From Caulobacter sp. UNC358MFTsu5.1 (lineage in GTDB: Bacteria > Pseudomonadota > Alphaproteobacteria > Caulobacterales > Caulobacteraceae), in contig NZ_JONW01000005.1 in NCBI RefSeq assembly GCF_000712075.1, positions 67,001 through 131,000 of the forward strand: a DNA stretch of 64,000 nt, given 5' to 3'. Below are positions 24,476-32,878 of this stretch, one piece after another (position 1 is the first letter of the stretch; each line of letters starts with the position of its first letter). The notes below the pieces were generated by a model. That model was not told the DNA's origin and searched no databases. It was given only the letters and a program-made list of their open reading frames with translations. The position numbers were made by a program, and so were the translations under genes.

Positions 24476-26467
24476 TCAAGAGACCGAAGGTCCGCTCCTG
24501 CCGCGCCCAAGCGTCCAATTGACGCCCGTTTCGCGCAGGACGCCGGCCACCGCTCTCCCCTCCTGTCCCTCCAGCACCGGCTTCCACGGGACCAGCGTGA
24601 AATCCCGGCTCCGCTCGATCAGCGCGAACCGGCCGGCGGCCAGCTCGACGGGCCGCCGATAGACGCCTTCGATGCGCTGTCCGGGCCGGGCTTCCGAAAA
24701 ATCCCGTCCCGTCTCCCGCGCCAGGCCTTCGGCCGCGGCGATCAGGTCCCGGCGATGAAGGCGAGCCAGCAGCCCGGCGCGATAGACCACCGTGTCCTGC
24801 TCCTGGCGCGCCAGGTCCTGGTCGATGAGCCGCTGGCGACGCAACGCCAGGGCTTGGCGAACCTCGCGCCCGAACCCCGCGTCCCGAAGCGGCGCGGGAT
24901 CCTGCGCGAGGAGTTGGCGGTCAAGCCAGGTCGCGCCGACCGCACCGACCTGCCGGTCCACCGGCAGGGCGCTCAAGGTCGTGACAACGACCGGCGTCGC
25001 CTCGGCCTGACGCTTTTCGAAGGCCGCGGCCTGTTCGACATGGTCGGCGCCGATCATCCAGGTCCCGTCCTCGCGACGCTCGACGAGGGCGCGACCGCGC
25101 CGCATCGCCTCAAGGCGGCGAACGTGCGCTTCGGCGAAGGCGGCCGAGGCCGTCGGGTCGGCGGCGAGATGCAGATCAACACTGTAGCGTCCGGCGTTGG
25201 CGGCGGCGATGCGCGCGACGGTATGGTCGACGGCCCGGGCCCGCGTGGCGCGCGGCTCGATCCGCACCACAGCGCCGATCGGGATCGCCGCCGTCGCCGG
25301 GCCCCGGCCGATCTCGACATAGTGGGCCCGGCCGTCGACCCCGTCGATCACCAGGTAGTGGCGATCCTTCAGTTCGTCGGAAAGGCCGCGCGCGACCAGC
25401 CGGCCGACCAGCGGCCGCGCGTCGGGGGTCGTCGATTCGTGGATGACCTGGTCGGCTTGGTCCCGCGCGACACCACCTTCGCTGAGCGCCCGATGGAGCG
25501 TCTTCTGGATGTCGCCGCGCTCGCCCATGCGCCGCAAGGTGTCCTCCAGGCCGTCGGCCAGTCGCCAGGTCGTCGGCGGCGCCTCGCGGGCCAGGCCCAG
25601 GCGGGCCAAGGTCCGCAAGCGCCCGGCGCGCAACGCATGAAGCCGGGGGTCGACATGGCGCGGCGAGACCAGGCCGTCCTCCCCGACATCGCGCAGCAGG
25701 CTTCGGTCCAGGCTGGTCAGGCGCTGCTGGTCGACCTCGCGCCGCAACCGGCCCTCGATCGCCTGGTCCGTGCGCGGCCCCAGGTCCAATGACACCAGTT
25801 CAGCGGCGCGTTCACGCAGGCCCAGGGTCAGGTAGTCCTTGGCGATGACCAGCTCGCGGCCCCGGTCGTCGCGCCCCCGCACGATGATGTGGGTGTGGGG
25901 ATGGCCGGTGTCGTGGTGGTCGACGGCGATCCAGTCGAGCTTGGTGTCGAGGTCCTTCTCCACCTGCGCCATCAGGCGCCGGGTCAGGGGCTTGAGGTCC
26001 TCGTACTCGGCGCCGTCCTCGGGCGAGACGATGAACCGGAACTGCCGCACGTCGCCGCCGGCCTCCGCCCGGTCGACGAACGCGCGCCCGTCGGCCTTGT
26101 CGGCCTGGGCGTCATAGAGCCGGCCGGGCGCGCCCTCGCGGGTAACGCCGTCGCGCTGCACATAGCGCATGTGGGCGCGGGCCGCGGCGATCCCCTTGCC
26201 CGCCAGCCTCGAGATCGAGACCTTCACGATCACGCGGCGGGCGCGGTAGGCGGCGAAGCGATCCCGCGACGTCAGCACTCGGGCGACCCCAGCGGCCTTG
26301 CCGATCCGCGCGCCGGTGAAACCCGCCTTGCGCCACGCCTTGCCGAAGGTTCCGCCGCCGGCCAGCATCGCCGAGCGCAGCACCCGCGACAGATAGCTCT
26401 TGCCCCGGCGGGCGCCGAGGGCGCGAAGCTTGCCCAGGCGCGGTTCGAAATCGTCGTTCTGGACCAT
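24476..26467 (-). CDS. Relaxase/mobilization protein with DUF3363 (VirD2-like)
   Basis: A 663-residue relaxase that should nick the transfer origin and lead the strand into the channel. The metal-binding histidines are in DHHDTGHPHTHIIVRGRD (H189, H191, H193); Y102 in HMRYVQRDGVTREG is a candidate active-site tyrosine. The C-terminal DUF3363 part covers about the last 250 residues and ends with LERSRDFTLVPWKPVLEGQ-like motifs. A basic N-terminal extension precedes the relaxase domain. This fused architecture is typical of Tn4371-related elements. Confidence 0.9.
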   Translation of the reverse strand: MVQNDDFEPRLGKLRALGARRGKSYLSRVLRSAMLAGGGTFGKAWRKAGFTGARIGKAAGVARVLTSRDRFAAYRARRVIVKVSISRLAGKGIAAARAHMRYVQRDGVTREGAPGRLYDAQADKADGRAFVDRAEAGGDVRQFRFIVSPEDGAEYEDLKPLTRRLMAQVEKDLDTKLDWIAVDHHDTGHPHTHIIVRGRDDRGRELVIAKDYLTLGLRERAAELVSLDLGPRTDQAIEGRLRREVDQQRLTSLDRSLLRDVGEDGLVSPRHVDPRLHALRAGRLRTLARLGLAREAPPTTWRLADGLEDTLRRMGERGDIQKTLHRALSEGGVARDQADQVIHESTTPDARPLVGRLVARGLSDELKDRHYLVIDGVDGRAHYVEIGRGPATAAIPIGAVVRIEPRATRARAVDHTVARIAAANAGRYSVDLHLAADPTASAAFAEAHVRRLEAMRRGRALVERREDGTWMIGADHVEQAAAFEKRQAEATPVVVTTLSALPVDRQVGAVGATWLDRQLLAQDPAPLRDAGFGREVRQALALRRQRLIDQDLARQEQDTVVYRAGLLARLHRRDLIAAAEGLARETGRDFSEARPGQRIEGVYRRPVELAAGRFALIERSRDFTLVPWKPVLEGQEGRAVAGVLRETGVNWTLGRGRSGPSVS

Positions 26468-27088
26468 GGCGCATCTCCCGCCACCGATATGGCCCGCCCC
26501 GCCGCGCCATTAAATTGGCGCCACGAATCTCCGTTCCCGCTCAAGGACTTAGCGCGGCATCAGCGCCAACCGAACCCGCATGGCGCCACGGCCTCCGCCA
26601 AGAAAACGATGTGCAGACAAGGCCTTGAGGCGACAGGACCGCAGGGATGGCGCCGGTGCTTTATCTTGCCTTAGTATTCGTTCTCGTGCGTGGGCCCTTC
26701 TTGGCTCCAGACATCGTGCTCTCCTCTTGCAGGAACTTCGCCACCCTAACCTAAAAACGCTGCATCGCCGCCAGCTATCCTGGCGAGATCTCGGATCGTC
26801 TGGACGGACTGCGGAGGGGTGAAGTCGGGATGCGCCGTGCATTAGTCCGCGCTCAGCCTGGCCCGTTTGGAGAGCCGACGGAGCGGCTGCGGGGGCCTGG
26901 CGGCGCACCTGGCGATCGGATGGGCGGGGCATCGTCACAGGCATTCGCGCGCGGTGTCGGAGGGCTCCGTCCGCAGGCAAGATATCGTGCTTCCCGCTGT
27001 CCTTGGTCATGCATCCTTCCTTCTCCGCCGCAGCGGAGTCCGTGCGATCAGAGGGTCCGGGACGGGCCGCCGATCGAAGCTTTCGGGG
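26468..27088. other. 620-base intergenic region, likely site of the transfer origin
   Basis: No convincing gene is seen between the relaxase start and the IS110 transposase end; the frames that stay open have shadow-type composition. The region upstream of a relaxase is the usual place of oriT. It holds a perfect stem-loop CGCCAG-CTATC-CTGGCG at 26769-26785, in which the loop and right arm spell TATCCTGG, close to the nick-site core YATCCTGY of IncP-type origins. The right end of the IS110 element must also lie here. Confidence 0.4.
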
Positions 27089-28135
27089 TCATGAGACGGG
27101 CCTGGCGGCCACGGCCGAGAGCGGCGCGTCCTCGTAGACCGTGCCGTCGCGCCACATGGCGTGCATGATCACCGCCAGCTTGCGGGCGACGGCCACCACG
27201 GCCTTCTTGTGACAGCGCTTGGCCAGCTTCTGGCCCCAGGCTTTCAGCCGCGTCTGGCCCTTGAAGCGGGTCAGCATCGCGCTGGCGGCCTCGTAGAGAC
27301 TGCGCCGCACCTCGGCGTCGCCGGCCTTGCTGATGCGGCCCTGGATGTCGATCGAGGCGCCCGACTGCCAACGTTTGGAGGTCAGGCCGAAGTAGGCGCC
27401 GACATCGCGCGAGCGCCGGAAGCGGGCCGGATCGTCGATCGCCGTGACGAAGGTCAGGGCGGTGATCGGCCCGACGCCAGGGATCTCCATCAGCCGCCGA
27501 CAGACCTCGTCGCCGGCCACCAAGCGCAGCACCATGGCGTGGAGTTTGAGGTACTGACGCCACAGCGCCGCGCGGGCTTCGAGCATGGCGTCCATCAGCT
27601 CGGCGGTCAGCGGATCGTCGGCGCAGGCTTCGCGCACCGCCGCCTCGAAGCCGACGCGGCCGACCTTGTTGAGCCGCACGCCGAAGCTCTTCAGCGAGTG
27701 GCGGATGGTGTTCTCCAGGTCGAGGAACTTGCGCTTCAGGGCGCGGCGCTGGGTCAGGACCTGGCGCAGGCGGTAGCAGGCGTCGGTCTTGACGTAGGCG
27801 GTCTTGAACCACCCCGTGCGCATCAGATGCGCCAGGCCGAGCGCGTCGGTGGCGTCGGTCTTGTTGCGCTGGGCGGCCATCGCCGCGCGCACGTGACGGG
27901 TCTCCAGGCACACCGCCGGCAGGCCCAGCGCCTTCAGGCCCGGTTGCAGCCACGGCGACAGGGCGCAGGCCTCGTGCCCGACCCGCCGCAGGCTGGCCGC
28001 GAACGGCGCCAGCGCCTGGGCGATGACCTGCGGATCGGTGGCCACGCTGGCGCGCATCACCACTTCCCCAGCCGCATCGACGACGCATACCGCCGTCTCG
28101 TCGATCGACACGTCCAATCCCGCGAAAAGCTCCAT
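27089..28135 (-). CDS. IS110-family transposase
   Basis: A 348-residue DEDD-type recombinase. N-terminal RuvC-like domain with LFAGLDVSIDETAVCVVDAA, RNKTDATDALGLAHL near 100-115, and the C-terminal Transposase_20 domain with LMEIPGVGPITALTFVTAID, VGAYFGLTSKRWQSG and the catalytic-type segment KAGDAEVRRSLYEAA. The ATG giving MELFAGLDVS is the start. It appears intact and splits the region between relaxase and traF, so it entered after the element was assembled. Confidence 0.93.
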   Translation of the reverse strand: MELFAGLDVSIDETAVCVVDAAGEVVMRASVATDPQVIAQALAPFAASLRRVGHEACALSPWLQPGLKALGLPAVCLETRHVRAAMAAQRNKTDATDALGLAHLMRTGWFKTAYVKTDACYRLRQVLTQRRALKRKFLDLENTIRHSLKSFGVRLNKVGRVGFEAAVREACADDPLTAELMDAMLEARAALWRQYLKLHAMVLRLVAGDEVCRRLMEIPGVGPITALTFVTAIDDPARFRRSRDVGAYFGLTSKRWQSGASIDIQGRISKAGDAEVRRSLYEAASAMLTRFKGQTRLKAWGQKLAKRCHKKAVVAVARKLAVIMHAMWRDGTVYEDAPLSAVAARPVS

Positions 28136-28296
28136 GACCGCGCGCCTTCTGCCTCGCGCCGGCCCAGCGCCGGCGGCGGGCAGTGTGCGCTGGGACGGCG
28201 GTTTCGGCAGCGCAGCCACCTCGGGCGATGGCCGGCCGAATACCGCGGCATTACGCGCCCCTCTTCCCCCTCCCCTTCCAGCCTCGATCTTCCCCA
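28136..28296 (-). ncRNA. Non-coding 5' flank of the IS110 gene, candidate bridge-RNA region
   Basis: In IS110 elements the non-coding left end before the transposase carries a structured bridge RNA that pairs with target and donor. Here 161 bases upstream of the ATG are free of genes and include GC-rich palindromes such as GCGCCGGCCCAGCGCCGGCG. That an RNA is made here is inferred from the family, not seen directly. The outer end of the element cannot be placed. Confidence 0.3.
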
Positions 28297-28908
28297 TCAG
28301 GGCCCTTCCATCCCTTGCGTCGACCGAGGGACGAAGAGCCCGGCCGAAGGCGCGGGCGCAGCGCCCGGCGTGGGCGGCGGGCCGTGGGGATCGAGCCGAA
28401 AGAACAATCGCATTCCCGACAACACAGCGGGCGGCAAGGCGGCCTCACCCGGCGTGCGCGATAGGCCTCTGATGTAGGCTTGCGTCTCGGCCGGAAGCGG
28501 CTGGCCGGTCCTCAGATGGGCCGCGTACCGCTCGGGTCCGGCGTTGTAGGCGGCCAGCAGGCCGGGGTAGCCGAACCGCGCGCGCAGGACCGAAAGATAC
28601 GCCGCGCCCGCCAGGATGTTGTCGCGCGGATCGTAGGGATCAGGACCAAGACCATGGGTCCTGGCCATCTCCCGATAGGTCCCGGGCATCAGTTGCATCA
28701 GACCCATGGCCCCCGCGCGCGAGGTGATCGGGACGCCGCCGAGGTGGGTTCGCCCGCCGCTTTCTGCGCGCATCACCGCCACGATCCAGGCCTGGGGAAC
28801 GTCGAACCGCTGGGCCGCCAGGGCGATCCATGGACGCCATTGTTCGATACGCGCGGACGTCGCCGGGCTCGCCGCGACGAGCGCCACGACGGCGATCAGG
28901 GCAGCCAT
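28297..28908 (-). CDS. Lytic transglycosylase (TrbN/VirB1-like)
   Basis: A 203-residue periplasmic muramidase-type enzyme that opens the cell wall for the mating channel. Signal peptide at residues 1-19; catalytic E49 in AVMRAESGGRTH; the SLT motifs GAMGLMQLMPGT (66-77) and LLAAYNAGPERYAAHL. A proline-rich tail of about 45 residues follows the domain. It overlaps the end of traF by 13 bases. Confidence 0.9.
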   Translation of the reverse strand: MAALIAVVALVAASPATSARIEQWRPWIALAAQRFDVPQAWIVAVMRAESGGRTHLGGVPITSRAGAMGLMQLMPGTYREMARTHGLGPDPYDPRDNILAGAAYLSVLRARFGYPGLLAAYNAGPERYAAHLRTGQPLPAETQAYIRGLSRTPGEAALPPAVLSGMRLFFRLDPHGPPPTPGAAPAPSAGLFVPRSTQGMEGP

Positions 28909-29417
28909 AGCGGTGTCGCCCGGCCGATCACCGCGCCCTTGCCCACCGGCCCGAAATACCGCCCGTCGAAGGAGTCCGGCGCGGGGTTGAGCAGCAGGAC
29001 CGCGCCGTCCGACAGCCGCCCGCACCCCGACCACCATGGCAGCTGGCGGCCCCGGCGATCGGCCGCGCGCCGCACGGCGACGGGCCGGTCGTTGACCCGG
29101 ATCCTCGGCCCGACCGCGCAGACCTCGTCGCCCGAGACGGCGGCCACGGCCTTGATCATCGGCACGTTGGCCGGGAGATAATGGCGCTGGGCGGCCAGTC
29201 GCCGCGCGGCGGGCGGCGCGTGCGCCAGCACGTGATCGCCCACGCGGATCGGCGCGCCCGGCCTGACCCGCCACAGGCCCACCGGGGCGCTGGCGCTGGC
29301 GTTCCAGACCAGGCGCGGGGCGGGATCGAAGACCAGCGGCGCGGCCAGGGCGACCAGGGCGGCGGCGGCCACGGCGGCCAGGGCGTGGCCGCGCGGGATG
29401 GGCAGACGGCTAGACAT
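28896..29417 (-). CDS. traF: Conjugal transfer peptidase TraF (S26 signal peptidase family)
   Basis: A 173-residue membrane protease that in P-type systems cyclises the TrbC pilin. One N-terminal membrane helix (about residues 11-30); catalytic S43 in SASAPVGLWRVRPG and K89 in NVPMIKAVAAVSGDEV; conserved end FDGRYFGPVGKGAVIGRA. The ATG giving MSSRLPIPRG overlaps the preceding HTH gene by 8 bases. Confidence 0.92.
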   Translation of the reverse strand: MSSRLPIPRGHALAAVAAAALVALAAPLVFDPAPRLVWNASASAPVGLWRVRPGAPIRVGDHVLAHAPPAARRLAAQRHYLPANVPMIKAVAAVSGDEVCAVGPRIRVNDRPVAVRRAADRRGRQLPWWSGCGRLSDGAVLLLNPAPDSFDGRYFGPVGKGAVIGRATPLWLP

Positions 29418-29661
29418 GGCGGCCTTCCCCGGCCGCGTCGCGGCGTGAACCGTTGCGGCGCGACCAGGCGTCCAGGTCGTCGATGTGGTAGCGGATGAAC
29501 CGCCCATGGCGCCGGAAGGCCGGCCCCTGGCCCTGGCCGCGCATGGTCTCCAGCGTGCGTTCGGCCAGGCCCACATAGTGGGCGGCCTGGGCGGTGTTGA
29601 GGAACGGGCTGCCCTTTCGCGCGCGGGCGGCCCGTTTGATCGCGTCGTCTTCGTCCATCAT
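29410..29661 (-). CDS. AlpA/excisionase-type HTH protein
   Basis: An 83-residue DNA-binding protein. The MerR-like winged helix-turn-helix reads PFLNTAQAAHYVGLAERTLE, then GPAFRRHGRFIRYHIDDLDAW, the HTH_17 pattern. It could act as a recombination directionality factor or as a regulator of traF and the genes after it. Two adjacent ATG codons serve as start; the first is used. Confidence 0.82.
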   Translation of the reverse strand: MMDEDDAIKRAARARKGSPFLNTAQAAHYVGLAERTLETMRGQGQGPAFRRHGRFIRYHIDDLDAWSRRNGSRRDAAGEGRHV

Positions 29662-29852
29662 CGCCGTGCTCCCAATCCCGTGGTGGGGCGCGGCGGTTGA
29701 AGGGGGGTCTGGCCGCGCACGGGCGAGCACACAGGGGCGAGCGCGCGGGCGGGACGTACGCAAACGCGCCTTGGAAAATCGTTCCTCCCGCGGTCTTGGC
29801 GGCCTTGGGCGGGCGGTGGCCCCCGCGCCGGGCGGCGCGGGGGCGGGTCCGG

Positions 29853-30179
29853 TCAGTCCTCGGCGTTCCAGATCAGGGCAAAGACGTCGTCGTCGTCCTG
29901 GCCGGCGGCGCGGCCGAGTTTGACCTTGTAGGTGCGCGGGCCGATGTCGGGATGGGCCAGGTTCAGGCCGACATAGTCCTGGCCCTTGACCAGGCCGACG
30001 TTGTTCCAGCCGGCGCCGATCTCGATCCCGGACGCCACGACCCGGTAGTCCGGATGGGCGGGCGAGGGCTTGTCGCGGACGGGCACGATCTCGATGTCGG
30101 CGCGGATGTTGAGCGTGCGGAGCTGGCCCTTGAAGGCGCCGGTTTCCGAGCGGGTGACGTGGCCGAGGGTGGCGGTCAT
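29853..30179 (-). CDS. DUF736 domain protein
   Basis: A 108-residue full-length DUF736 protein: MTATLGHVTRSETGAFKGQL, then DYRVVASGIEIGAGWNNVGL and VGLNLAHPDIGPRTYKVKLG, ending FALIWNAED. Function unknown, but a constant companion of conjugative modules. The start is preceded by AAAGGACCACCGCC. A decayed copy lies in inverted orientation about 290 bases away. Confidence 0.85.
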   Translation of the reverse strand: MTATLGHVTRSETGAFKGQLRTLNIRADIEIVPVRDKPSPAHPDYRVVASGIEIGAGWNNVGLVKGQDYVGLNLAHPDIGPRTYKVKLGRAAGQDDDDVFALIWNAED

Positions 30180-30472
30180 GGCGGTGGTCCTTTCAGTGTT
30201 GCGTCGGGGCCGATCCCCGGCGACAGGCGCCCCGTCATGGGCGCTCCGTCCCGCCTTGACCCGCAGGACCGCTGGTCCGGAGGGCCGCAGCGCAGCGCAG
30301 GACCCGAGCGACGGGCTTTTTTGGAGCCAAGCGGGCGCGAGGAGCCGCCCCCGCTTTGGGGGCGGCGGGGAAAAAAGGTCGACGCGACGGTTCACGGCGG
30401 GACGGGGCGCCCATAGGGTCCAAGCCATCGTCTGGGGTTCGTCCAGGGCGGGTCGCGCCAAGGACCACCGCC

Positions 30473-30795
30473 ATGACCGCCCGCGCGGCCTCGACGCCCG
30501 CGACGCAAGCCGGCGTCTTCAAGAGCCGGCGCCCTCACCCCGCCACCTTCGCCGGTCTCCAGATCGCCCGTCGGCGACGAGCCCTCGCCGCCTGTCCGGA
30601 CCACCGGATCGTGGCGGCCGGGATCGAGATCGGCGCCGGCTGGAACAACGTCGGCCTGGTCAAGGGCCAGGACCATGTCGGCCTGAACCTGGCCCGTCCC
30701 GACATCGGCCCGCGCGCCTCCGACATAAAATCCGCCTCGCCCGTCGCGCCAGGACGGCGACGTCTTCGCCCTGACCTGGAGCCTTCGAGGACTGA
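30473..30795 (+). pseudogene. Decayed inverted copy of the DUF736 gene
   Basis: Starts with the same AAGGACCACCGCCATGACCG as the intact copy on the other strand. The middle reads HRIVAAGIEIGAGWNNVGLV and VGLNLARPDIGPRA in one frame, nearly identical to the functional gene. The start and end match only in other frames: KIRLARRA, then after a shift QDGDVFALTWS. At least two to three frameshifts make it non-functional. Confidence 0.75.
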
Positions 30796-30841
30796 CCGGA
30801 CCGTCCCCGCGCCGCCCGCCCAATGCCGCCAAGGCCGCAAG

Positions 30842-30873
30842 AAAAAGCCCCCGCATCCGAAGGACGCGGGGGC
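30842..30873 (-). terminator. Rho-independent terminator after parB
   Basis: On the minus strand GCCCCCGCGTCC-TTCG-GATGCGGGGGC forms a strong GC stem followed by TTTTT. It lies about 45 bases past the end of parB. Confidence 0.8.
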
Positions 30874-30882
30874 GAGGAAACG

Positions 30883-30908
30883 AAAAGGGGGCGGGCCGTG
30901 GCCCGCCC
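30883..30908 (-). terminator. First hairpin after parB
   Basis: On the minus strand GGGCGGGCCACGGCCCGCCC followed by CCTTTT. It sits directly after the parB stop and forms a tandem with the stronger terminator just beyond. Confidence 0.55.
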
Positions 30909-30914
30909 CTCCCC

Positions 30915-32741
30915 TCATTCGGCCGCGAGGATGGCCAGGTTCGGATCGGCCGCCAACGCCGTGGCCGGAGATGGAGCCTCGGCGGGCTTGGGCAGGCGCA
31001 CGCCGCGCAACATCGGGGCGACCGCCTTGCTCCGCCGCGCCGTCGCGAACGGGCGGCGCGTATAGGCCTGGGCCGGGAAGGTCAGCCATCTGGGGATCCA
31101 ATTGGCGACCTTGGGCCGGTCGTTCGTCCCCTCCAGGAAGTCGCGAAGGATCGCCTTCTGGGTCTTGACCTTCTCAGCGAGATTGCCGTCCGCGACCTTC
31201 TTGCCACCGACCTCCTTGAGCATGGCGTTGACGGCCTCGCGGTCACGGATCAGGTCGAAGAAGGCCTGATCCGGGCTCCAGAACGCGGCCATGTCGACCT
31301 TCAGGTGAAGCCCCGCCGCCTCGACCTCCGCGCTCCCGGCGGCCAGGGTCTCGCCCATGACCACGGCGGCGACCGCCAGGACGTCGGCGTCGGACAAGGA
31401 CAGGAGCTTGGCGAAGATCGCCGCCGCGCCGCCCTGGCGTCGCCGCCCGGCCAGATCGCCATCGGCCTCCAGGCCCAGCAGCGCGGCGGCGGCGTCGCGC
31501 ATGGCCCGAAAGGTCGTTTCGGCGGGAGCCGCTTGGAGACTGGCCGACACCGCCTCGTTGCCCGCGCGCCGGGGATCGGCCTCGACGCGCCAGAGCGGCG
31601 ATCCGGCCACGGCGTGAGCGACGAGCAGACGCAAGGCCACGCCCGCATGATCGATCAGCACCGCGCGCACGGCGGCGTGGCGATGCAGGTCGATATAGCT
31701 TTGCTGCGCGCTGGTGACCTCCGCGCGGTCGGTGGTCGGCAAGGCTTCGCCGCCCTCGCCGCGCGCCGCTTTGGCGGCGGCGGCCTGGGCGCGCGGGGCC
31801 TCCTTGGCGCTCAGCCATCCCTCGTGCGCCGTGACCTCGCCGCGCGAACTGACGGCCAGGAAGACCTTGCCGCCCTTGGCCTTGGAGACCCGTTCGTGCT
31901 TCCAGGACTCGAACGAGCGGCCCGTCTCCAACACCTCCACCGCGTTCCAGCCCTCGGCGAGCAGGGCCTCGCGCTTGGCGGCGATGGCCTGGTTCTGGTG
32001 GGTCCAGAACAGGTCCGGGTCGGTGAAATAGCTGTCCTCGCCGAAGAGGTCGGCGATGATCTGACCGGGGTAGTCGTCCAGCGAGAACAGGGCGTTGGCG
32101 CTCGGGATCGAGGCCCCGCCAAACAGCCAGGTCTTGAGTTGGGCGCCGGTCGGGGCGCGGCGCTCGGGATCGTCCAGCATGGCCAGCCATTCCTTCTGCT
32201 GGCTCCTGGTGGCCAGGGTCAGGGAACGGACGGTGGCCAGCTCGATGGCCTCGCGCCGATAGAGGTCGCGCACGCGCGGCAGAAGGTTACCCAGGGCCAG
32301 GGTGCGTTTGACCACCGCGTCGGTCATGTGGAAGGTCGCGGCGATCTGCTCGGGGCTGCGGCCCTTCTTGATCAGCTTGGCGAAGGTCTCCCAGCACGAG
32401 ACCTCGTCGGGCGGCAGGCGTCCGAGGTTCTCGATCAGCGAGGCCTCGATGGCGGCCGCGTCGTCGCCCGCCTCCAGGATGGCGATGGGAACCGGGTCGA
32501 TCTCGATCCCGGCGGCGATCTCGTCCATGGCGCCGTACCAGCGGCGCGCCCCGGCCACGACCTCGAAATGACCGGGGACGACGGCGCCGTCCCTGATCGT
32601 TTCCAGGACCAGCATGGTCAGCAGGACTCCGTGCTGGCGGATCGACGGCCGGATGTCCGACACGTCGGGCTTGGGTCGTCCGTAGTGCATGTTGAGCGGC
32701 GAGATCGTCATGTTGCGGGGGTCGGCGAAAGCGAGTTTCAT
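30915..32741 (-). CDS. Plasmid-type ParB/Spo0J-family protein
   Basis: A 608-residue ParB-like protein. The N-terminal ParB nuclease-like domain shows MKLAFADPRNMTISPLNMHY, VLETIRDGAVVPGHFEVVAG and ASLIENLGRLPPDEVS; an HTH follows (RSPEQIAATFHMTDAVVKRT). The C-terminal 350 residues are the long domain seen only in element-borne ParB proteins. It probably marks the element's DNA or regulates it. No ParA partner gene is visible nearby. The next gene upstream is ardC. Confidence 0.88.
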   Translation of the reverse strand: MKLAFADPRNMTISPLNMHYGRPKPDVSDIRPSIRQHGVLLTMLVLETIRDGAVVPGHFEVVAGARRWYGAMDEIAAGIEIDPVPIAILEAGDDAAAIEASLIENLGRLPPDEVSCWETFAKLIKKGRSPEQIAATFHMTDAVVKRTLALGNLLPRVRDLYRREAIELATVRSLTLATRSQQKEWLAMLDDPERRAPTGAQLKTWLFGGASIPSANALFSLDDYPGQIIADLFGEDSYFTDPDLFWTHQNQAIAAKREALLAEGWNAVEVLETGRSFESWKHERVSKAKGGKVFLAVSSRGEVTAHEGWLSAKEAPRAQAAAAKAARGEGGEALPTTDRAEVTSAQQSYIDLHRHAAVRAVLIDHAGVALRLLVAHAVAGSPLWRVEADPRRAGNEAVSASLQAAPAETTFRAMRDAAAALLGLEADGDLAGRRRQGGAAAIFAKLLSLSDADVLAVAAVVMGETLAAGSAEVEAAGLHLKVDMAAFWSPDQAFFDLIRDREAVNAMLKEVGGKKVADGNLAEKVKTQKAILRDFLEGTNDRPKVANWIPRWLTFPAQAYTRRPFATARRSKAVAPMLRGVRLPKPAEAPSPATALAADPNLAILAAE

Positions 32742-32878
32742 AACGGCTGCTCCTGTCTTCCAGGGGTGGAACCGGCCCCGTCCGTGATGCTGTCCAGGCC
32801 AGGGCGGCGCCGGGGATGCGCCGGGATTGGCGCGGTCGACCGGCGCCGGAAATGATCCCGGCGCACGGAAGGACGGGA

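Noticed and set aside
26549..27010. A possible 153-residue minus-strand gene between the relaxase and IS110
   Set aside because: Arg/Pro-rich with no motif and no good ribosome site; treated as non-coding.
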